Source: Kangiella sp.
GTDB taxonomy: Bacteria; Pseudomonadota; Gammaproteobacteria; Enterobacterales; Kangiellaceae
Length of the DNA stretch: 10,751 bases
Direction: 5' to 3'
NCBI GenBank assembly: GCA_026195755.1
Contig: JAPHRL010000306.1
Location: forward strand, 1-10,751
Part shown: positions 6,973 through 10,751 of the stretch, one piece after another
How positions within the stretch are numbered: position 1 is the first letter of the stretch
How the letters are laid out: each line of letters starts with the position of its first letter
Program-made: the position numbers and the translations under genes
The notes under the pieces: generated by a model
What the model was told of the DNA's origin: nothing
Database searches by the model: none
The model's input: the letters and a program-made list of their open reading frames with translations, nothing else

Positions 6973-7848
6973 TTAAGCAAAGGCAATGGCGCCTTTGTTA
7001 ACGCCTTCATAAGCTTTAACTTTAATGTCTGACTGTGGATGCTTTGCTTTGAGCTGGTCTGCGATGTGTTGGGCAATTAACTCAACCGTGGAGTCTTGTT
7101 GCATAATATGGCAACGTTCTGCAGGGATGATCAAGGAGAATTCACCTTGTTCACTTTGGTAGGAAAATTCAAAATACTGCACGCCATTGTCTTCGAAGTC
7201 TTTCTGTAAATCCTCGGCTGTACCAATATAGATATCTCTCCATAACTCACACCAATAGGTTTCTAAATCTGAATTGCGTTGGTTATTTTCAAAAATGTGT
7301 AATTGTGAGCGATGGCCATGAGCAATGCGCTGGCAGTCACCGAGGTGTTTTTTCAGGCCATGAGCATAATGGTAGTAGTCGCCACTAATGTTTTCAGTGC
7401 GCAGATTAAGATAAATCTTTTTAACATTGCTCGGTACTACTTTTGAGCATGCTTCATGTAACATCGGAAGCGCACTTTCGCGAGTGATGATTTCGGCAGG
7501 AACCAGTGCAACCGCCTGCTTTGGTGACTGATGGCGATAGAAGTGACCTTGCTTGTCACGCATGTCGAGAGTCAAGGTATCGCCATCTTCTGCAATGGAC
7601 ATCTCAGAATGCTGGCTCGGAACTGCTAACTTATGATCGAGGGTTGCATCAATTGCTTGCTTGATACGTTTTTTGACATCTCCAAAGTCAAACACCATGC
7701 CTTGGTCATCGAGTTCACCTTCTAGTACCAGGTCTACGATCCAGCTTTCGCCTACAATCCCTCGAGCAGGGTCAAAATAGGCAAAATCAATAACAGTGAG
7801 TTGATCAACAAAAAGTGCAGGCATAACGATTGGTTCTTTAAAAGGCAT
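6973..7848 (-). CDS. Tandem-domain 6-pyruvoyl/6-carboxytetrahydropterin synthase-like protein
   Basis: 291 aa, about twice the usual QueD/PTPS length (around 120-145 aa). The N-terminal half keeps the G50-M-V-F-D-F block and the catalytic-type L-D71-H72 pair, but the zinc His are gone: F-A-Y-F-D and G-E-S-W stand where F-x-A-A-H and H-G-H-S would be. The C-terminal half has the zinc site Y-A-H163 and H177-G-H179, a Cys at 172 close to the nucleophile position (one residue further from H-G-H than in E. coli QueD), T254-V-E and the pterin-anchor type E281, but lacks D-F and D-H. Together one full site could form. QueD makes 6-carboxytetrahydropterin for queuosine; eukaryotic PTPS serves biopterin synthesis. 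The substrate here is uncertain, and no other que or fol genes are visible. The start is ambiguous: M9 (ATG at 7824) gives the more family-like N-terminus M-P-A-L-F-V; neither start has a clear Shine-Dalgarno sequence. Confidence 0.85.
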   Translation of the reverse strand: MPFKEPIVMPALFVDQLTVIDFAYFDPARGIVGESWIVDLVLEGELDDQGMVFDFGDVKKRIKQAIDATLDHKLAVPSQHSEMSIAEDGDTLTLDMRDKQGHFYRHQSPKQAVALVPAEIITRESALPMLHEACSKVVPSNVKKIYLNLRTENISGDYYHYAHGLKKHLGDCQRIAHGHRSQLHIFENNQRNSDLETYWCELWRDIYIGTAEDLQKDFEDNGVQYFEFSYQSEQGEFSLIIPAERCHIMQQDSTVELIAQHIADQLKAKHPQSDIKVKAYEGVNKGAIAFA

Positions 7849-7863
7849 TCAATAATGATTCGA

Positions 7864-7872
7864 ATTATAGCA
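7864..7872 (-). promoter_or_regulatory. Extended -10 promoter for the PTPS-like gene
   Basis: Read on the - strand, 7872-7864 is TGCTATAAT, a perfect TATAAT with the extended TGn element, which can work without a -35. No good -35 is seen. Transcription would start near 7857, only about 9 bases before ATG 7848 and about 33 before ATG 7824. Confidence 0.55.
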
Positions 7873-7899
7873 TAATCCCTGCATCGCAAAATTAACTTT

Positions 7900-7905
7900 T
7901 ATAAG
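7900..7905 (+). promoter_or_regulatory. Candidate -10 box for the PfkB kinase gene
   Basis: TATAAG matches five of six positions of the -10 consensus, 13 bases before ATG 7919. No convincing -35 lies upstream. A second candidate, TGTTAGAAT at 7907-7915, is extended but too close to the start codon. With the first, the leader would be about 7 bases and carry no Shine-Dalgarno sequence. Confidence 0.3.
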
Positions 7906-7918
7906 CTGTTAGAATTTT

Positions 7919-8926
7919 ATGAAGCATTATGATTTGTATGCCTTAGGCAACGCACTGGTCGATATTGAAATCGAAGTCAATGAACAGGAATTAAGCCGTC
8001 TTGGCGTAGAAAAGGGTGTTATGACCCTGGTTGATGAAGAGCGTCATGATTACCTGCTAAGTCATTTAGACGGTAATATTCACCAACGCGCTTCTGGTGG
8101 CTCTGCTGCTAACAGCGTAATCGCTTTGGCTCAATTGGGCGGTAAAGCCTTTCATTCCTGCAAGGTGGGCAAGGATGAAGCTGGAGTCTTTTATGCTTCG
8201 GACTTAAATTCTGCAGGCGTAGATAATGGTTTACACGAGTTAGAAGATAATCATGGCACCACGGGTAAGTGTCTGGTGATGGTGACTCCTGACGCCGATC
8301 GCACTATGAATACCTTTCTTGGTATAAGCAGTGAGTTAAAGGAGCAGGATATCCATTTCGATGCACTGGCTAACAGTAAGTATCTGTATTTGGAAGGTTA
8401 TCTGGTAAGTTCGCCAGATGCTCACCAAGCTGCCTTAAGCGCTAAAAAACATGCTCAAGAGAATGGTGTAAAGGTCGCAACGACTTTATCAGATCCGAAT
8501 ATGGTGCGCTTCTTTAAGCCACAGATTGAGAAGCTTTTGGAAGAGGGCGTTGATTTGTTATTCTGTAATGAAGATGAAGCGCTTGAGTTCACTGAGCAAT
8601 CTGATGTGAATGAGGCTTTAGAAATCTTGAAGCAGTCTGCAAAACAGGTGGCGATCACTCTTGGAAAAAAAGGTGCTGTTTTCTTTGATGGCGATAAAAC
8701 TCATATTATTGAAGCGCATCCTGTCAAAGCAGTTGATACCAATGGTGCAGGCGATATGTTCGCAGGTGCTTTTTTGTATGGCTTAACTCAAGGCTACAGT
8801 TATGCCGACTGTGGTCAGTTGGCGAGCTTCGCTGCGGGGCATTTGGTTACTCAATTCGGTCCCCGCTTGTATGGTCAAGCCATTGATGAGTTGAGAACGT
8901 TTAATCAACAAAACATGGCAAAATAA
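7919..8926 (+). CDS. PfkB-family kinase, adenosine kinase-like
   Basis: 335 aa, a typical ribokinase/PfkB length. The N-terminal substrate-side motif G60-G61-S-A-A-N and the C-terminal PfkB signature D273-T-N-G-A-G-D279 are intact; D279 is the catalytic base and G-A-G forms the anion hole. The N-terminus Y-D-L-Y-A-L-G-N-A-L-V-D-I is that of the adenosine kinase-like branch, which transfers phosphate from ATP to a nucleoside or sugar hydroxyl in the cytoplasm. Adenosine is the likely substrate by family resemblance, but PfkB substrates are hard to assign from sequence, so a sugar or another nucleoside remains possible. The ATG at 7919 has no Shine-Dalgarno sequence, yet the next Met is 35 and lies beyond conserved residues. 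The gene is divergent from the PTPS-like gene (70 bases apart) and sixA follows by 10 bases. Confidence 0.88.
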   Translation: MKHYDLYALGNALVDIEIEVNEQELSRLGVEKGVMTLVDEERHDYLLSHLDGNIHQRASGGSAANSVIALAQLGGKAFHSCKVGKDEAGVFYASDLNSAGVDNGLHELEDNHGTTGKCLVMVTPDADRTMNTFLGISSELKEQDIHFDALANSKYLYLEGYLVSSPDAHQAALSAKKHAQENGVKVATTLSDPNMVRFFKPQIEKLLEEGVDLLFCNEDEALEFTEQSDVNEALEILKQSAKQVAITLGKKGAVFFDGDKTHIIEAHPVKAVDTNGAGDMFAGAFLYGLTQGYSYADCGQLASFAAGHLVTQFGPRLYGQAIDELRTFNQQNMAK

Positions 8927-8936
8927 CTCACAGATT

Positions 8937-9398
8937 ATGAAAGTATGGATTATGCGACACGGTGATGCTCCCTATATTGATGGGGAGCGTCAACTGTCCG
9001 AATTAGGCAAACAGGACGTAGCACTGATGGCGCAACGCCTTGCTACAGTACTCAAGGAGCAAGAGCTGGAACTTGAGGTGATGCTGGCCAGCCCTTATTT
9101 GCGTGCCCAGCAAACAGCCGATATCGTCGAGCAGCAGTTAATGTCGGCTAAAGTTAGCCCGTTTTTAATTGAACAAGAGCCTCTGTTGCGCTCAGAGTCT
9201 GATCCTGAGATGACCGCTTCTTATATTGAAGCATTGCCGCAGTCTTCGATTTTGCTGGTCAGTCACATGCCATTGGTCGCCAATTTGTTAGCTACCTGGT
9301 TACCACAGCAGGGGCGCTACTTTCCCACTTCAGCCATTGCTGAACTTGAGTTTGTTGGTGACAAGCCGACGTTTCGTAACTTTTATGAGCCGAATTGA
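8937..9398 (+). CDS. sixA: Phosphohistidine phosphatase SixA
   Basis: 153 aa, close to E. coli SixA (161 aa). It is a short histidine-phosphatase-superfamily protein: R7-H8-G9-D10 holds the nucleophilic His, S52-P-Y-L-R56-A-Q-Q-T-A carries the second phosphate-binding Arg, and H110 in L-V-S-H-M-P is the second catalytic His. SixA in E. coli dephosphorylates phosphohistidine on the HPt domain of ArcB and on NPr of the nitrogen phosphotransferase system. Which partner applies here cannot be told from the window. The start lies 10 bases after the stop of the PfkB kinase gene, so the two are probably co-transcribed. The Shine-Dalgarno sequence is weak. A REP-like hairpin beginning 33 bases after the stop may end the transcript. 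Confidence 0.92.
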   Translation: MKVWIMRHGDAPYIDGERQLSELGKQDVALMAQRLATVLKEQELELEVMLASPYLRAQQTADIVEQQLMSAKVSPFLIEQEPLLRSESDPEMTASYIEALPQSSILLVSHMPLVANLLATWLPQQGRYFPTSAIAELEFVGDKPTFRNFYEPN

Positions 9399-9402
9399 TC
9401 TG

Positions 9403-9425
9403 GATAGGGCGAACGCTGTTCGTTA
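9403..9425 (+). repeat. Degenerate REP-like palindrome
   Basis: Arms GGGCGAAC (9407-9414) and GTTCGTTA (9418-9425) pair over 7 bp including two G-U pairs, around a 3-base loop. The 5' arm resembles those of the clearer copies downstream, but the head is GATA rather than GTAG. It could be a decayed member of the family. Confidence 0.4.
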
Positions 9426-9430
9426 GTTTG

Positions 9431-9460
9431 GTAAGGGCAGACCTGCGTGTCTGCCCTTAA
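9431..9460 (+). repeat. REP-like palindrome, copy with GTAA head; possible sixA terminator
   Basis: The head GTAA (9431-9434) is followed by arm GGGCAGAC (9435-9442), loop CTGCGT and arm GTCTGCCC (9449-9456). With flanking T-A pairs the stem is 11 bp (9432-9442 with 9449-9459). A mildly T-rich tail, ATTGTTTG, follows, so it may also terminate the sixA transcript. Confidence 0.75.
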
Positions 9461-9484
9461 TTGTTTGTGATGTATTAAGAATTC

Positions 9485-9512
9485 GGGCGCACACACACAG
9501 GTGCGCCCCTAC
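9485..9512 (-). repeat. REP-like palindrome, inverted copy with GTAG head
   Basis: Read on the - strand it is GTAG (9512-9509), arm GGGCGCAC, loop CTGTGTGT, arm GTGCGCCC. The 8-bp stem is perfect. The loop begins CTG like that of the copy at 9431, which shows the two are related though they lie in opposite orientation. Confidence 0.75.
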
Positions 9513-9544
9513 CCAGAGACAGAACATAACTAGTGGGCAGGATC

Positions 9545-9568
9545 GTAGGGACAACTCATGAGTTGTCC
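9545..9568 (+). repeat. REP-like palindrome, GTAG head with perfect 20-base palindrome
   Basis: The head GTAG (9545-9548) precedes a perfect 20-base palindrome at 9549-9568 (GGACAACTCA and its complement). The arm is GGACAACT with CATG at the centre. The head and arm layout is that of the other copies, but the arm sequence has diverged while remaining fully complementary. Confidence 0.7.
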
Positions 9569-9703
9569 GTATACATTGAATATTTCACCCAAAGGTTGAT
9601 ATTTTTCAGCTGCACTCAGGGCTTCTGATACAAGTTAATACTGGAAGTTAGGCTAAAAAATAGCTAGCATTGCCCCTTCATTGATGATTGACCTCCTAAT
9701 ACT

Positions 9704-10492
9704 TTGAATTCTTCGACTCATACAACAAAAATTAAGAAACAGTCCCAGCCAAAAAAGGCGGGTTTGCTACGTGCAATATGGGTAGTCCTATATTCGGTTA
9801 TAGTGACCGCTAAATATTGTCTTAAGACTCTTTACTTTGCATTCTTTTCGAAAAAAAATATGCGTAGCAAGGTCGACAAAATCCTTTATGACTGGTCGAG
9901 CCGTCTGATTCATGCTGTGCGTTTAAATTGGCAAGTTGAGGGTGAGCTTGAGGAGCAAATAGAAGCGGGGCGTCGCGTCATCATTATGTGTAATCATTCT
10001 AGCGCCTATGATATCCCGCTTGCTTTTACTGCACTACCCGGCAGTATCCGTATGATTTCTAAAAAAGAAATGTTCAGTATTCCGCTACTTTCAAGCGCTA
10101 TGAAAGCGGCTGAAATCCTTTCCATTAATCGTCAAAATCGCCAGCAAGCCATTAAAGACTTGAAAATTGCTCGTGAAAAAATGGAAAGTGGTATTCGAAT
10201 CTGGATGTTTCCTGAAGGAACCCGCTCAGAAAATGGCGAGGTTATACCTCTGAAAAAGGGCGGTATTCGCTTGGCGATTGATACTAATGCACTGATTATC
10301 CCCGTCGTTATGCAGGATATTTATCAGGTTTTGCCCAACAAGAAATGGCTTAAAATGCGTCTTCACCAACCCGTAAAGGTTAAAATTGGGCAGGCAATCG
10401 ATTGCCGAGAGTTTGACGTAGAACATCGCCATGAGTTGTCTGAACTGGTGTATAATTCGATGAAAAGGATGCTGGAAGAGAGAAACTCATGA
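9704..10492 (+). CDS. plsC: 1-acyl-sn-glycerol-3-phosphate acyltransferase (PlsC family)
   Basis: 262 aa. It carries the glycerolipid acyltransferase motifs in order: N97-H98-S-S-A-Y-D103 (HX4D catalytic pair), the substrate-side region around K120-K-E-M-F, F169-P-E-G-T-R174 (phosphate binding) and I199-P-V-V. A hydrophobic segment at about 22-48 is the membrane anchor. The expected reaction is acylation of lysophosphatidic acid to phosphatidic acid at the inner membrane; a lyso-ornithine-lipid or other acyltransferase role is less likely but not excluded. The start is unusual: the frame opens only after a stop at 9689, the first possible start is TTG 9704 without a Shine-Dalgarno sequence, and TTG 9764 (after AAGGCGGG) is an alternative that would still keep the anchor. 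The stop overlaps the prmB start (ATGA at 10489-10492), implying translational coupling. Confidence 0.9.
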   Translation: MNSSTHTTKIKKQSQPKKAGLLRAIWVVLYSVIVTAKYCLKTLYFAFFSKKNMRSKVDKILYDWSSRLIHAVRLNWQVEGELEEQIEAGRRVIIMCNHSSAYDIPLAFTALPGSIRMISKKEMFSIPLLSSAMKAAEILSINRQNRQQAIKDLKIAREKMESGIRIWMFPEGTRSENGEVIPLKKGGIRLAIDTNALIIPVVMQDIYQVLPNKKWLKMRLHQPVKVKIGQAIDCREFDVEHRHELSELVYNSMKRMLEERNS

Positions 10493-10751
10493 CTTTAAGT
10501 CCTACTTATCAGGAAGCGGAACAGTCGTTAGAGACGGTTGCTGACTTCATTCGGTTTGCTGCATCGCAATTCCACCAGTCTGATCTTTATTTTGGTCATG
10601 GTACTGACAATGCATGGGACGAAGCGGTAGCTATCGTTCTGCAAATGCTCGATCTTCCGCAAGATTACCCGCAGGGGATGTTAACCGCTAAGCTGTTAGC
10701 GGATGAGAAAAAGCATCTGATTCACGCTATTTATGAGCGTGTTGAACATCG
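10489..10751 (+). CDS. prmB: 50S ribosomal protein L3 glutamine methyltransferase, N-terminal part
   Basis: Partial: 87 codons are visible and the frame is open at the window edge. The translation contains Y-F-G-H-G-T-D-N-A-W-D-E-A, which matches the Y-G-H-G-T-D-N-P-W-D-E-A block of E. coli PrmB, followed by a helical stretch ending E-K-K-H-L-I-H-A-I-Y-E-R-V. This is the N-terminal substrate-recognition domain of the HemK/PrmA-type N5-glutamine methyltransferases; the S-adenosylmethionine-binding and N-P-P-Y motifs lie beyond the window. PrmB methylates a Gln of ribosomal protein L3 during 50S assembly. The ATG overlaps the plsC stop (ATGA), with a purine-rich GGAAGAGAGAAA stretch ahead serving as ribosome-binding region. 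Confidence 0.9.
   Translation, partial: MTLSPTYQEAEQSLETVADFIRFAASQFHQSDLYFGHGTDNAWDEAVAIVLQMLDLPQDYPQGMLTAKLLADEKKHLIHAIYERVEH

Larger units (their letters stand above)
9399..9703. other. Non-coding gap between sixA and plsC
   Basis: 305 bases without a supported gene. The first part (to 9568) is filled by REP-like palindromes, listed separately. The remainder (9569-9703) is A+T-rich and should hold the plsC promoter, but no hexamer pair at proper spacing is convincing: TTGATA at 9596-9601 has no -10 at 16-18 bases. No RNA gene is recognised. Confidence 0.7.

Noticed and set aside
9490..9500. CA dinucleotide run as a simple repeat.
   Set aside because: It is the arm and loop of a REP-like palindrome, not an independent microsatellite.
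9403..9568. CRISPR array.
   Set aside because: The units differ in sequence and orientation and lack identical direct repeats; each is a palindrome with a GTAG-type head.
9669..9697. Minus-strand AGGAGG followed by an ATG and a five-codon frame.
   Set aside because: The peptide is too short to support, and the hexamer is probably chance.

Overview
The window reads as chromosomal DNA of a gammaproteobacterium of moderate G+C. The protein set (ExoIII of the XthA type, an AsmA-like giant, SixA, PlsC, PrmB) and the short intergenic gaps suggest a marine lineage such as Kangiella or a relative. That placement is inference from the look of the proteins; no search was run.

Layout. (1) Positions 1-990 hold a small two-gene cassette on the + strand. 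Each gene has a strong Shine-Dalgarno sequence, and the cassette is closed by a well-formed intrinsic terminator. The first protein (168 aa) carries the W-x-G-x-Y plus second-Tyr signature of diphtheria toxin/exotoxin A-type ADP-ribosyltransferases, with the spacing conserved, but has Lys where the catalytic His should be. The second (116 aa) is not recognisable. This is the most novel-looking part of the window. (2) Positions 1021-6953 form a co-directional run behind a perfect TATAAT box: an M61 glycyl aminopeptidase with a PDZ domain, exonuclease III (xthA) and a 1048-aa AsmA-family envelope protein. No terminator is visible between them. (3) Positions 6973-7848 on the - strand encode a double-length 6-pyruvoyl/6-carboxytetrahydropterin synthase-like protein whose two halves have each lost complementary parts of the active site. 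It converges on the asmA-like gene, with a hairpin lying over the end of that gene. (4) Positions 7919-9398 on the + strand, divergent from (3), hold a PfkB-family (adenosine kinase-like) kinase and sixA. (5) Positions 9399-9703 are non-coding and hold a cluster of three clear and one degenerate REP-like palindromes with GTAG-type heads. (6) Positions 9704-10751 hold plsC, starting at TTG, overlapping by ATGA a truncated prmB that runs off the window.

Most of the window is housekeeping: DNA repair (xthA), peptide turnover (M61), envelope lipid homeostasis (AsmA-like, PlsC), pterin or deazapurine chemistry (PTPS-like), nucleoside phosphorylation (PfkB), phosphohistidine signalling (SixA) and ribosomal protein L3 methylation (PrmB). 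The accessory signals are the ART-like cassette and the REP cluster.
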